Below, piece by piece: positions 16,621-24,657 of a stretch of 40,024 nucleotides of DNA. The translations under genes and the position numbers were made by a program. Location: the NCBI GenBank assembly GCA_949282845.1, contig CASDQF010000047.1, forward strand, positions 1 to 40,024, in the 5' to 3' direction. The number at the start of each line of letters is the position of its first letter. Position 1 is the first letter of the stretch. The notes below the pieces were generated by a model. That model was not told the origin of the DNA. It did not search any database and was given only the letters and a program-made list of their open reading frames with translations. The stretch comes from an uncultured Alphaproteobacteria bacterium. GTDB lineage: Bacteria > Pseudomonadota > Alphaproteobacteria > CAAHEQ01 > UBA3637.

Positions 16621-18301
16621 AGCTTTTTTAAGACGTATCGGTGCCAACGCTTTAGTGATAGCACACGATGATGAATATCAAAATGAAACTTTATCGCCGG
16701 ATAAAGAGCGGCTTGCTTATGTGACAGGTTTTACAGGGTCGGCAGGTCTAGCGATTATTACCCCTCGTCAAGCTGTTTTATTCGTGGATGGTCGTTATGT
16801 GGAGCAAGCGAAGAAGCAAACAAAATTTAAAGTTTATCATGTTCCCAGACAACGAACGGTCAATGAGTGGTTTACACAATTTTTAAGACCTAGTTATATT
16901 GTCGCATATGATCCATGGTGTCATACAGTACGTCAAGTGAATGCATGGAGTGAAATTTTTACAAAACGAGGTGCGCAACTTTTACCTTATACGCCTAATC
17001 CGATTGATAAGTTTTGGCTAACACGTCCAGCGGCAAAGCCTGTACATGTCTTTGATTATCCAAAGCAACTTGCCGGGAAAACCACGAAGCAAAAGATTTT
17101 TCCTGTAAAAAAAATTCTTCGACAGAATGGATTAGATGCGTTTGTTGTGACGAGCCCAGATACGGTTTCTTGGATATTAAATAAAAGGAGTGACGCAGTA
17201 GCATATGCGCCACTTTATCTGGGACGTTTAATCATTTGGGCTTCGGGCGAGGTGATGCCATGGACAGAAGAAAACATAGCTTTATTAAAAGGAAAAATTA
17301 TAGGAGTTGATCCCAATGAGTGTCCTGTGAAAATTAAACAGGATGCAACGAATGCCGGCGCTTCTATTCATTTAATGACAAACCCTTTTTTGCGTTTAAA
17401 AGCGGTGAAGAATAAAGTTGAAATTCAAGGGATGCAAGAGGCCTGTTTTTTAGATAGCATCGCTTTGTGTCGATTTTTCGCCCGCCTTGCAAAAGAGCCG
17501 CAAAAAGGGACAGAGTTGTCTGTTTTACCTCAGTTAGAAATGTTCCGTCGACAAAGTGTTCTTTATCGAGAAAACAGCTTTAAACCGATTTCTGCGGTTG
17601 GTCGAAACGCAGCGTTGCCGCATTATGAACCAATCGAAGGGAAAGAGAGCTCGTTAAAGGGAGCTATGCTGTATCTTTTAGATAGTGGTGCACATTATTG
17701 GTGCGGTACAACAGATGTGACACGAACAGTTGCTTTATCGAAACCATCTCCTTTAATGAAAAAACGTTATACTCAAGTTTTGAAAGGACATATTAATTTA
17801 GCGAAAGCGGTTTTTCCGGAGGGAACAAGCGGCGCTAATTTAGATGTCTTAGCTCGACAACCGTTATGGGAAGAAGGTCTTGATTTCGATCATGGAACGG
17901 GTCATGGTATAGGTTGTTTTTTAAGTGTTCATGAGATGCCGCCAACTATTTCAAGGTATGCGACAGAGCCTCTTCTTCCCGGTATGATTGTTTCAAATGA
18001 GCCGGGATTTTATGCGCGTGGTAAGTTCGGTATTCGGATTGAAAATATGATGATGGTTGTCAAAGAAAAGAAAGCTCACAAAGGTTTTTTAGCTTTTGAA
18101 ATGTTGACATATCTGCCATTCTGTGATGAACTGATGGATGAGACAATGCTGTCGGATGAAGAAAAACAATGGATTTCTGATTATTATACTGAAATGGTTT
18201 ATCGAATTTATCCGAAGTTAGATGATGAGACACAAAAATGGATGAAAAAACAAGTCCGCAGATGGATACGCCTCGAAAAGAAAAATTCGATCTCCTCATG
18301 A
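16604..18301 (+). CDS. Xaa-Pro aminopeptidase (M24B)
   Basis: A manganese-type aminopeptidase that removes N-terminal residues preceding proline. The 565-residue product has the three-part layout of the longer aminopeptidase P enzymes: two creatinase-like N-domains (about 1-300), the pita-bread catalytic domain, and a C-terminal M24_C tail with LPFCDELMDETMLSDEE. Expected metal ligands are visible in LLDSGAHYWCGTTDVTRTV (two Asp), GTGHGIGCFLSVHE (His), SNEPGFY (Glu) and IRIENMM (Glu). The start is a TTG at 16604 with GGAG at 16592-16595; no ATG in this frame lies early enough. It overlaps prmA by 17 bases and ends in an ATGA overlap with the next small gene. Confidence 0.9.
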   Translation: MLKEIRAFLRRIGANALVIAHDDEYQNETLSPDKERLAYVTGFTGSAGLAIITPRQAVLFVDGRYVEQAKKQTKFKVYHVPRQRTVNEWFTQFLRPSYIVAYDPWCHTVRQVNAWSEIFTKRGAQLLPYTPNPIDKFWLTRPAAKPVHVFDYPKQLAGKTTKQKIFPVKKILRQNGLDAFVVTSPDTVSWILNKRSDAVAYAPLYLGRLIIWASGEVMPWTEENIALLKGKIIGVDPNECPVKIKQDATNAGASIHLMTNPFLRLKAVKNKVEIQGMQEACFLDSIALCRFFARLAKEPQKGTELSVLPQLEMFRRQSVLYRENSFKPISAVGRNAALPHYEPIEGKESSLKGAMLYLLDSGAHYWCGTTDVTRTVALSKPSPLMKKRYTQVLKGHINLAKAVFPEGTSGANLDVLARQPLWEEGLDFDHGTGHGIGCFLSVHEMPPTISRYATEPLLPGMIVSNEPGFYARGKFGIRIENMMMVVKEKKAHKGFLAFEMLTYLPFCDELMDETMLSDEEKQWISDYYTEMVYRIYPKLDDETQKWMKKQVRRWIRLEKKNSISS

Positions 18302-18537
18302 ATGCGGGAGACGAACTTTTAATTGTTTTTGAGGCAAATGATATGACTGTTGTTTCTCCGCACTTTTCCTTTGATGGGAAAGAAACAATGCTTTTATATA
18401 AAAATGGAACAACACAGCCTTTAATGTTTGAGCCTGTTCCTAAAGAGGCTCGTGAAGCGATGGTTCGAGCTCAACAGTTGTTATGTGTGGAAGTCTCTGG
18501 TGGTAAAATCGTTAATGAATATTATGCAGAAAAATAA
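18298..18537 (+). CDS. Small protein of unknown function
   Basis: I do not recognise this family. From the ATG at 18298, in an ATGA overlap with the aminopeptidase stop, the product is 79 residues. The same frame could start at 18238, giving 99 residues with a polar extension; neither start has a strong ribosome binding site, so the coupled start is preferred. The sequence is soluble-looking, beta-rich at first (DELLIVFEANDMTVVSPHFS) with a helical second half (VPKEAREAMVRAQQLLCVEV). It has no signal peptide. It sits between the aminopeptidase and the M23 peptidase genes, whose start follows its stop by one base. Confidence 0.65.
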   Translation: MNAGDELLIVFEANDMTVVSPHFSFDGKETMLLYKNGTTQPLMFEPVPKEAREAMVRAQQLLCVEVSGGKIVNEYYAEK

Positions 18538-18538
18538 G

Positions 18539-19516
18539 ATGAAATCAAAAAGAATATTTGAGCCAAAAGAGGTGTTAATCAAAAAGGGTGCGGTTGTTCG
18601 TCAGATGACATTAAGTTCATCTGCTCAATTTTTTATATTTATTTTTTTCTTGGCTTTTTTATTTTGGACGGTTCAGACTTCTTGTTTGTATTTTTTTGGA
18701 AATGATTTGGTGAGACAACGAGATCATCAAATAGCAGAATTATCTTTACAAAATGAAGTCCTTATTCGGGAATTGGCGACATATCGTTCTCGGGTCAAGG
18801 GAGCTGAAGCGCTCGTTCAAAGTATTCAGGAAACGCATAAGGACATCTTAAATAAAGTTGATGAGTTGGTGAGTGATGAATTGAAAAATACAAAAGATAG
18901 TTTTAGTCGTGTTTCGAAATCTTTAAAACAATCCGGATTATCTTTTGATAAGTTGTTTCAAAAAGTATATCAAAGTCAAGGTGTCGGAGGTCCTTTTATT
19001 CCGGATGAAGGAAATGAAATGATGGATTCTGTTTTGACAGAGCAAATCGGGAACATCTATCAAAAATTATCAAAGCTGGAAACTTTTTCTTATTTAAAAG
19101 AACAGCTTCCGTTAGGTGAGCCTTTAGATAATATACGTGTTACAGCGGCTTTTGGCCGTCGTCAAGATCCTTTTACAGGTCAGCTGGCTCAGCATGAAGG
19201 GATTGATTTGGGAGCTCCTGAAGGAACACCTGTTTATGTGACGTCTGCCGGACGGGTTAAAAGAGCTTTTACGAACGGCGCTTACGGAAAATTTGTCGAA
19301 GTTGAACATGAAATGGGTATTATAACAAGGTATGCTCACTTGAGTAAAATTCTGGTCAAGAAAGGGGATATGCTTCAAATAGGGGATTCTGTCGGATTAG
19401 TCGGGAATACAGGGCGTAGCACAGGTGATCATCTTCATTATGAGATTTTAATTAATAAAACGCCGGTTAACCCTTATCGTTTCATTCAGACAAAAAGGGA
19501 GAAAAATAATGTTTAG
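18539..19516 (+). CDS. M23 (LytM-type) peptidase, membrane-anchored
   Basis: The 325-residue protein has a short cytoplasmic N-terminus, one membrane segment at about residues 30-55 (FFIFIFFLAFLFWTVQTSC), a periplasmic coiled coil (about 60-180) and a C-terminal LytM domain (about 200-310). Zinc and catalytic residues are intact: His219 and Asp223 in HEGIDLG, His298 and His300 in DHLHYE. It is therefore likely an active endopeptidase cutting peptidoglycan cross-links. In-frame ATGs at 18428 and 18524 lie further upstream, but the one at 18539, one base after the previous stop, gives a typical N-terminus. It overlaps the bactofilin gene by eight bases, a pairing seen in many bacteria. Confidence 0.9.
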   Translation: MKSKRIFEPKEVLIKKGAVVRQMTLSSSAQFFIFIFFLAFLFWTVQTSCLYFFGNDLVRQRDHQIAELSLQNEVLIRELATYRSRVKGAEALVQSIQETHKDILNKVDELVSDELKNTKDSFSRVSKSLKQSGLSFDKLFQKVYQSQGVGGPFIPDEGNEMMDSVLTEQIGNIYQKLSKLETFSYLKEQLPLGEPLDNIRVTAAFGRRQDPFTGQLAQHEGIDLGAPEGTPVYVTSAGRVKRAFTNGAYGKFVEVEHEMGIITRYAHLSKILVKKGDMLQIGDSVGLVGNTGRSTGDHLHYEILINKTPVNPYRFIQTKREKNNV

Positions 19517-19931
19517 AAAAGCAAAATTACAAATTGAAGAAAAAAAGAAAAGTGGAGCTTTGAGTATTATCAGTGAAAATACTTTTGTGACGGGAGATAT
19601 TTCCAGTGAAGGTGAAGTTCATTTTGAAGGTGTTTTAGAGGGAAATATAAAAGCTACTCGTCTTGTTATTGGTGCGCATGGTCGTGTATCCGGTAGTTTA
19701 GCTGCTGAAGTAATTGAGGTTTATGGCGTTGTAATAGGAGATATTTCCGCTCGTTTTGTACGTTTAGGAACATCTGCTCGTGTTAATGGGAATATTACAC
19801 AAGAAGAAATTATTATTGAAGCTGGCGCTGTTTTGGAGGGGCGGTGTCATCGGGCTGATGAGCCTATACAAGCAGAACAAGGTCCGGAAGATTTAATGAT
19901 TACGGACGGGCGGATGAAAAAGGAAAAATAA
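19509..19931 (+). CDS. Bactofilin
   Basis: Bactofilins polymerise without nucleotide into filaments on the inner membrane and guide local cell-wall synthesis, stalks or chromosome elements. The 140-residue protein has the DUF583 beta-helix core (about residues 22-115) with repeating short strands such as GDISSEGEVHFEGVLEGNI and GRVSGSLAAEVIEVYGVVIG, framed by a lysine-rich N-terminus and an acidic tail. The gene overlaps an M23 peptidase by eight bases and smpB by one (TAATG). The close link suggests the filament positions the peptidase. Confidence 0.92.
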   Translation: MFRKAKLQIEEKKKSGALSIISENTFVTGDISSEGEVHFEGVLEGNIKATRLVIGAHGRVSGSLAAEVIEVYGVVIGDISARFVRLGTSARVNGNITQEEIIIEAGAVLEGRCHRADEPIQAEQGPEDLMITDGRMKKEK

Positions 19932-20410
19932 TGGAAAAAAAGTCTGCTTTAATTAGCGTCGGGACGGTTTCAAAAAATCGAAAAGCGCATTTTAATTATA
20001 CGATATTGGAGACCGTGGAAGCCGGTATTGTTTTGGAAGGGGCCGAAGTTAAATCTTTACGTGCAGGCCATGCTAATATTTCAGAAGCGTATGCTTCGGA
20101 AAAAGAGGGCGCTCTTTATTTGAACAATGCTCGAATTACAAGTTTAAAAGAAAGCGGGCATTTTCGACATATGGAAGCTCGTTCAAGAAAATTGTTATTA
20201 CATAAAAAAGAGTTGAATAAGTTGTTGGGATTGATTGCTCGTAAAGGATATACACTTGTTCCTCTTGATATTTATTTCAATGAAAGAGGATTGGCAAAAG
20301 TAAAATTAGGATTGGCTGTCGGGAAAAATACTGAAGATAAGCGCCAAACAGTTAAAAAAAGAGAATGGGACAGAGAAAAACGCCGTATTTTAACTTATAA
20401 AAACAAATAA
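19931..20410 (+). CDS. smpB: SsrA-binding protein SmpB
   Basis: SmpB carries tmRNA to stalled ribosomes for trans-translation. The 159-residue protein shows the OB-fold core beginning at NRKAHFNYTILETVEAGIVL, then GAEVKSLRAGHANISEAY, the NERGLAKVKLGLAVGK strand and the basic C-terminal tail KKREWDREKRRIL that enters the mRNA channel. Its ATG shares an A with the bactofilin stop. The gene ends six bases from the convergent uracil-DNA glycosylase gene, with no clear terminator. The tmRNA gene is not in this window. Confidence 0.96.
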   Translation: MEKKSALISVGTVSKNRKAHFNYTILETVEAGIVLEGAEVKSLRAGHANISEAYASEKEGALYLNNARITSLKESGHFRHMEARSRKLLLHKKELNKLLGLIARKGYTLVPLDIYFNERGLAKVKLGLAVGKNTEDKRQTVKKREWDREKRRILTYKNK

Positions 20411-20416
20411 AGTTTT

Positions 20417-21043
20417 TTATCCCTCTTTTGAATTCATAAGTTTTTTGATTTTTTTAAAGATATCTTCAAACATTTCAGTTGTTAACACGCCGGTATTCGT
20501 GTTGTAGCGCGAGCAATGATAGCTATCAATCAGAATTATTCCGTTTGGTAATTTATGTATAGTGGCATGACCAAAAGGATAAGCGCTCTTTTTGAGACCA
20601 AAAGCAGTTAAGACCGCACTATGTGAAACGGCGCCTAAAGATAAGATAATTTTTAAATTAGGCAGTTTTTTAATTGTTTCTTGTAAAAAAGAATTGCAGG
20701 TGCGTATCTCCTCCGGCGTAACTTTGTTTTGTGGAGGCACACATCGAACAGCATTTGTAATTAATGCTCCTGTCAATTTAAGTCCATCATGGGGATCTGC
20801 TTTATATTCTCCCTTCGCCCAGCCGTATTTAATCAATGTTGGATACAATAAATCACCGGCATAGTCTTTCGTAAAGGGGCGGCCTGTTTGATTGGCTCCT
20901 TTAAGTCCCGGGGCTAATCCCACAATCAATAAAGAGGCGTTTGAATCTCCGAATGGTGGTACGGGAGCATTAAAAAAAGAAGGAAATTTGATTTTATTTT
21001 CAGCAATAAAAGCAGCTAAGCGCGGGCAACGTGTACATTCCAT
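20417..21043 (-). CDS. Family 5 uracil-DNA glycosylase (UDGb)
   Basis: The 208-residue protein removes deaminated bases from DNA. Four cysteines of the 4Fe-4S cluster are visible: Cys3 and Cys6 in MECTRCPRL, and two in AVRCVPP and RTCNSFL. Motif A GLAPGLKGANQTGRPF and the late HCSRYNTNTGVLT match family 5 (UDGb) rather than family 4. The proline usual in the HPS motif is a cysteine here. An in-frame ATG at 21067 would add eight residues, but the ATG at 21043 has AAGGA nine bases upstream. It is convergent with smpB and divergent from divK. Confidence 0.87.
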   Translation of the reverse strand: MECTRCPRLAAFIAENKIKFPSFFNAPVPPFGDSNASLLIVGLAPGLKGANQTGRPFTKDYAGDLLYPTLIKYGWAKGEYKADPHDGLKLTGALITNAVRCVPPQNKVTPEEIRTCNSFLQETIKKLPNLKIILSLGAVSHSAVLTAFGLKKSAYPFGHATIHKLPNGIILIDSYHCSRYNTNTGVLTTEMFEDIFKKIKKLMNSKEG

Positions 21044-21055
21044 GATAAAAAATCC

Positions 21056-21084
21056 TTGTATCTTCATTTTATGAACAGTATGAT
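21056..21084 (+). promoter_or_regulatory. Possible divK promoter
   Basis: TTGTAT (21056-21061), a 17-base spacer and TATGAT (21079-21084) lie 35 bases upstream of divK. The -10 box is good and the -35 box weak. It overlaps the leader of the divergent glycosylase gene. Confidence 0.4.
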
Positions 21085-21118
21085 AAAAGAAAAAGAAGCC
21101 CTTTGCAAGGAGAAGAAG

Positions 21119-21481
21119 ATGGCGAAGATTTTAATTGTCGAAGACAATGAAATGAATATGAGATTATTTGCTGATTTGTTAGGCTCAAAAGGATATGAGG
21201 TCATTCAGTGTTTGGATGGGAAAAAAGCATTAGAAATTGCTAAAAATAATCGACCGGATTTGATTTTAATGGATATCCAAATGCCGGAAATTTCTGGTTT
21301 GGAAGTGACCGCACTCATTCGTCAAACTCCTGAGATTGCCAAAACAAAAATTATTGCTGTGACAGCTTTTGCTATGAAAGGTGACGAGCAAAAAATCATT
21401 GACGGCGGTTGTAATGGTTATATTGCCAAACCGATTTCCATTCCGGAATTTTTTGCGACAGTAGAAAGCTTTTTAAAATAA
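21119..21481 (+). CDS. divK: Single-domain response regulator DivK
   Basis: DivK is the diffusible receiver protein of the alphaproteobacterial cell-cycle network; phosphorylated DivK acts on the kinases DivJ, PleC and DivL to lower CtrA activity. The 120-residue protein is a stand-alone receiver domain: acidic pocket Glu8-Asp9, phospho-acceptor Asp52 in LILMDIQMPE, Thr82 and Lys104 in YIAKPIS. The stretches VEDNEMNMRLF, PEISGLEVT and VTAFAMKGDE are characteristic of DivK. An upstream in-frame ATG at 21056 lacks conserved sequence; the ATG at 21119 follows AAGGAGAAG. A terminator follows at once. No pleD gene accompanies it. Confidence 0.9.
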   Translation: MAKILIVEDNEMNMRLFADLLGSKGYEVIQCLDGKKALEIAKNNRPDLILMDIQMPEISGLEVTALIRQTPEIAKTKIIAVTAFAMKGDEQKIIDGGCNGYIAKPISIPEFFATVESFLK

Positions 21482-21509
21482 AAAAGGCCGGTTTCTTGCC
21501 GGCCTTTTT
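21481..21509. terminator. Bidirectional terminator between divK and TM2 gene
   Basis: AAAAAGGCCGG and CCGGCCTTTTT form an 11-base-pair stem around a TTTCTTG loop. The A and T runs on both flanks let it terminate both converging genes. Confidence 0.9.
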
Positions 21510-21511
21510 AT

Positions 21512-22309
21512 TTAGCATCCGGTTGAAAGGTCAATCATAACGATTGGTCCTAATCGTTTAATGCAAAATGTTCCTTCAAAACGATTGATTAAGTTATCAG
21601 AGACACGTTCTGGTACATTTTCTAAATAGACAATTGGATCTTCAGATTGATCTTTGGAAACCAGACAATGAATACCCTCGACAGGAACCGGTTTACCATC
21701 CATGAAAGAAGTACAATCCTCTTTATAAATAGCTGTTGCTTCTGGTGTAATCATGGAAACAATTGCTATTGTATGGGCACTATAATCTAATAGTTGATTT
21801 GCTCTATGTCTGTTCATAGCCATTGTATAACCGGCCAATCCACCGATGATAAAAACAATAAAGCCCAGAAGAAAAGTGATAACTTCAATAACAATAAAGA
21901 CGGTACGTAAGACGGGATTGGGCTTCATGAGTTTACCGGAACTATCCGTTTTGGTGGCACAAATGCTAACAAAAACCCAGATGAAAGCGATGATATACCA
22001 AAAGCCTAGGAATAAGAAGCTCAAAGCTCCGGCCAGGCCCGGTAAAGCCATGCCTAAGATTAAAGGAAGGACAGATAAAACTGACATGAAAATACCACGT
22101 TTAATTCGACCCACGTAGAATTGATGAACACCATAAATGCCAAGGAAAAAAGCCAACAGCAAATAAACGGTCATCGATTTGGCAGAATAGTCTTCGGTCG
22201 GAATTTCCTGACTGAGTAGCGCTTCTTTTTGTTGTTTGAATTCTTCTTCCGTGATGACCCCTTTTTTCTTTAGTCGAGCCAGCTTTTCAATTTCATCATA
22301 TTTGTCCAT
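21512..22309 (-). CDS. SHOCT-TM2 membrane protein with internal pilin-like helix
   Basis: Three parts can be seen in the 265 residues. Residues 5-33 (EKLARLKKKGVITEEEFKQQ) fit the SHOCT oligomerisation motif. Residues 45-120 are a TM2 domain, with LGIYGVHQFYVGRIKRGIF and several membrane helices. Residues 138-175 resemble the N-terminal helix of a type IV pilin: IE at 141-142, a hydrophobic stretch, then GYTMAMNRHRAN (160-171), close to GFTYAMNKYKAN in the prepilin at 39857. No leader-peptide cleavage site precedes it. The last 80 residues, with Cys199, Cys215, Cys249 and Cys265, look like a small extracytoplasmic domain. It follows the LD-carboxypeptidase gene by 26 bases. TM2 domains have no single known role. 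Confidence 0.8.
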   Translation of the reverse strand: MDKYDEIEKLARLKKKGVITEEEFKQQKEALLSQEIPTEDYSAKSMTVYLLLAFFLGIYGVHQFYVGRIKRGIFMSVLSVLPLILGMALPGLAGALSFLFLGFWYIIAFIWVFVSICATKTDSSGKLMKPNPVLRTVFIVIEVITFLLGFIVFIIGGLAGYTMAMNRHRANQLLDYSAHTIAIVSMITPEATAIYKEDCTSFMDGKPVPVEGIHCLVSKDQSEDPIVYLENVPERVSDNLINRFEGTFCIKRLGPIVMIDLSTGC

Positions 22310-22335
22310 TATTGTTCCTTTCCTTTAAAAGTTGT

Positions 22336-23211
22336 TTAAACGCATAAAGTTCCTTCAGCAGCAGATAGTAAGCCAGAAATACCAATAGGCAACACCGTGC
22401 GTGAGACAGCGTGACCGTAGGGAAGCCCCACCATAATTGGGATTGAATTGTTTTTATGTATTTGAGCGCTTGTATCTAAAAGAACTTCTTCAATTGTGCC
22501 GTCATTCGGATCAGATGAAATACATTCAAAAAAATCTCCCCAAATTAAGCCTTTTATGATATCAAAAACACCTGCCAGTCGCAAATGTGTTAACATGCGG
22601 TCAACTTTATAGGGTTCTTCTCGGACATCTTCAATGAATAAAATCGTGTCTTTGAAATCCGGTTGATACGGCGTTCCGATGAGCGTTTCTATTAAGGCTA
22701 AAGTGCCGCCGATAACTGTTCCTTCTGCTGCTCCAGGGTAAAGAACGGATAAAGGATAGGTTAAATTTTCTCCTTTAATACGTTTGACAAATCCTTCTTC
22801 AATTAAGGTATCTAATCCTGCCGGGGTAATATCTCTGGCAGGAGAAAGACCTGTAAAGGATGACCAGCCAGCCTTAGCCCAAAGAGCCAATTGTAATCCC
22901 GTTGTATCACTAAACCCAAATAAAGGTTTTTTATTTTTTCGAGCCGTCTCATAGTCAATTTTATCTAACAATCTTGGAGAACCATATCCTCCTTTAAGAG
23001 CAACAAGCATATCAATATTTGGATTTTTAACGAATTCATTGAAATCTTGAGCTCTGTCAATATCTTTTCCCGCTAAAAAACGCTCTTTGTCTAAGGCGTG
23101 AGGAGCAAGAATAACTTGGAAACCGTGCGCTTTAAACCATCCTTCGATACATTGTAAATCGATGGTTTTTGACGATGGGCTGGAAGGATTAAAAAGACCG
23201 ACGGTTTTCAT
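22336..23211 (-). CDS. LD-carboxypeptidase (S66 family)
   Basis: S66 enzymes remove the terminal D-alanine from murein tetrapeptides in the cytoplasm, a step of peptidoglycan recycling; the related MccF cleaves microcin C. The 291-residue protein has the Ser-Glu-His triad of the family: Ser101 in FGFSDTTGL, Glu194 in LFIEDVREEP and His267 in GLPYGHAVS. LVALKGGYGSPRLLDKIDY is the conserved oxyanion region. There is no signal peptide. The start overlaps the upstream Mur ligase gene by four bases (ATGA), so the two are translationally coupled, which favours a recycling role. Confidence 0.88.
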   Translation of the reverse strand: MKTVGLFNPSSPSSKTIDLQCIEGWFKAHGFQVILAPHALDKERFLAGKDIDRAQDFNEFVKNPNIDMLVALKGGYGSPRLLDKIDYETARKNKKPLFGFSDTTGLQLALWAKAGWSSFTGLSPARDITPAGLDTLIEEGFVKRIKGENLTYPLSVLYPGAAEGTVIGGTLALIETLIGTPYQPDFKDTILFIEDVREEPYKVDRMLTHLRLAGVFDIIKGLIWGDFFECISSDPNDGTIEEVLLDTSAQIHKNNSIPIMVGLPYGHAVSRTVLPIGISGLLSAAEGTLCV

Positions 23212-24578
23212 TTTTCTTCTCTCAAGCTATTTAATATTTTTTTTGCAAAGTCAGTTAAAGAGGTGTCTCTGGCACCCATAATTAAAATTTGATCTTTTGG
23301 ACGGATATGTTTCATAATAAAAGGAATAATATCTTCTCTTTCTTCAAAAAAGAAAGCCTTTCTTTGTTGTGCAGTCAAAGCTTTCACTAAATCAGCAGAA
23401 GAAATATCTTTTGAAACAGTTCCACCTTGATAGAAGATTTCAGGAAATAACAAAAAATCTTCTTCATTGGTGTGTTGAATAAATGTGCTAATTAAATCAT
23501 CTTTCATTAAACGTGTCGGAGCAAATCCGTGCGGTTGGAAAATGGTAAAAAGGTGTCCCCCATTAGCTTTTATTGTTTCAAGGGAGGCTGCTATTTTCTC
23601 TGGATTGTGAGCATAATCATCATAAACAGAAATTTCATGAACGTCTCCGATTTTTTCTAAACGTCTTTTTGTTCCTTTATAAGAAGCGAGAGCTTGTAAA
23701 GCTTCTATTGGATCAATACCGATAAGAGATGTTGCTGCGATTGCAGCGAGAGCATCTGCTACATTGTGTCGACCGGGGACCAATAGAGCAGCGTTAATCC
23801 CATTCATTTGAAAAGTTGTTTCGCCATTTTTTTGTATTATTTTTTCTGCGATAAAATCAGCTTCTTGTCCAGAGATTGAAAAAGTGACGGATTTATCTTT
23901 GGGAGAGATAAGTTGATGAGTATATGAACAATCTGCATTCAGGACACTTCCTGTTTGAGCACGATTTATAAAATTTTTAAAAAGAGGAATCAATTCTTCG
24001 ATTGGTTTATGATCTAAGGAAACATTAGAAACAACAGCGACAGTAGGATGATACAATTCAATAGAACCGTCTGATTCATCCGCCTCAATCACACAAATTT
24101 TTCCTTTGCCGAGTATCAAATTAGACGGTTCTTTCCCATATGTGTTTAACATAATTCCGCCATTAATAACAGTCGGCTCTTTTCCTATTTCATATAAAAT
24201 ATGTCCAATCATGGCTGTTATGGTTGTTTTACCACTTGTTCCGCCAACGGCAATACGAATGGGATACGAGTGAAAAATTTCAGCAAGCATTTCTGAACGT
24301 TTTTTGATAGGAATTTGTCGTTCTAAAGCTATTTGAACCTCCGGAATTGTATTTTCAACGGCGGAAGAGACAATAAGATATTCTGTTCGTTCGGAAAGTC
24401 CTGAGCCATCTTGAGGATAAATTTTAATACCTGCGTTTAGGAGAGCTTTCTTTATGGCCGGATTTTCACCTTTATCAAAAGCACGATCTGACCCTTTAAC
24501 TGTATGTCCGTTTGCAGCTAACCAAAGAGCGATCGAGCTCATTCCAATGCCACCAATCCCACAAAAAAAATAATTCAT
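23208..24578 (-). CDS. Mur ligase family protein (MurC/Mpl type)
   Basis: The 456-residue protein has the three Mur ligase domains. The N-domain starts YFFCGIGGIGMSSIALWLAA as in MurC and Mpl, the central ATPase domain has the P-loop GTSGKTT (113-119) and EADESD (165-170), and the C-domain has SVYDDYAHNPEKI. MurC adds L-Ala to UDP-MurNAc; Mpl attaches recycled tripeptide to the same acceptor. EADESDGS is closer to MurC, but the coupling to an LD-carboxypeptidase, which produces tripeptide, and the absence of other division-cluster genes favour a recycling ligase. I cannot settle which. It is the first gene of a three-gene minus-strand run. Confidence 0.82.
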   Translation of the reverse strand: MNYFFCGIGGIGMSSIALWLAANGHTVKGSDRAFDKGENPAIKKALLNAGIKIYPQDGSGLSERTEYLIVSSAVENTIPEVQIALERQIPIKKRSEMLAEIFHSYPIRIAVGGTSGKTTITAMIGHILYEIGKEPTVINGGIMLNTYGKEPSNLILGKGKICVIEADESDGSIELYHPTVAVVSNVSLDHKPIEELIPLFKNFINRAQTGSVLNADCSYTHQLISPKDKSVTFSISGQEADFIAEKIIQKNGETTFQMNGINAALLVPGRHNVADALAAIAATSLIGIDPIEALQALASYKGTKRRLEKIGDVHEISVYDDYAHNPEKIAASLETIKANGGHLFTIFQPHGFAPTRLMKDDLISTFIQHTNEEDFLLFPEIFYQGGTVSKDISSADLVKALTAQQRKAFFFEEREDIIPFIMKHIRPKDQILIMGARDTSLTDFAKKILNSLREEK

Positions 24579-24591
24579 TTTTTTTTCTTCC

Positions 24592-24620
24592 TTTACGAAC
24601 GCCCTATTTTTTTGTAGTAT
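24592..24620 (+). promoter_or_regulatory. Weak candidate promoter for the 24658 gene
   Basis: TTTACG (24592-24597), 17 bases, then TAGTAT (24615-24620), each matching four of six consensus bases. It lies in the 79-base divergent region between the Mur ligase and the secreted protein gene. The overlapping GTATAC palindrome could also give a minus-strand -10. Confidence 0.3.
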
Positions 24621-24657
24621 ACAAAAGAAATAGAAAAAGTAAAGCAGAAGGAGTCTT

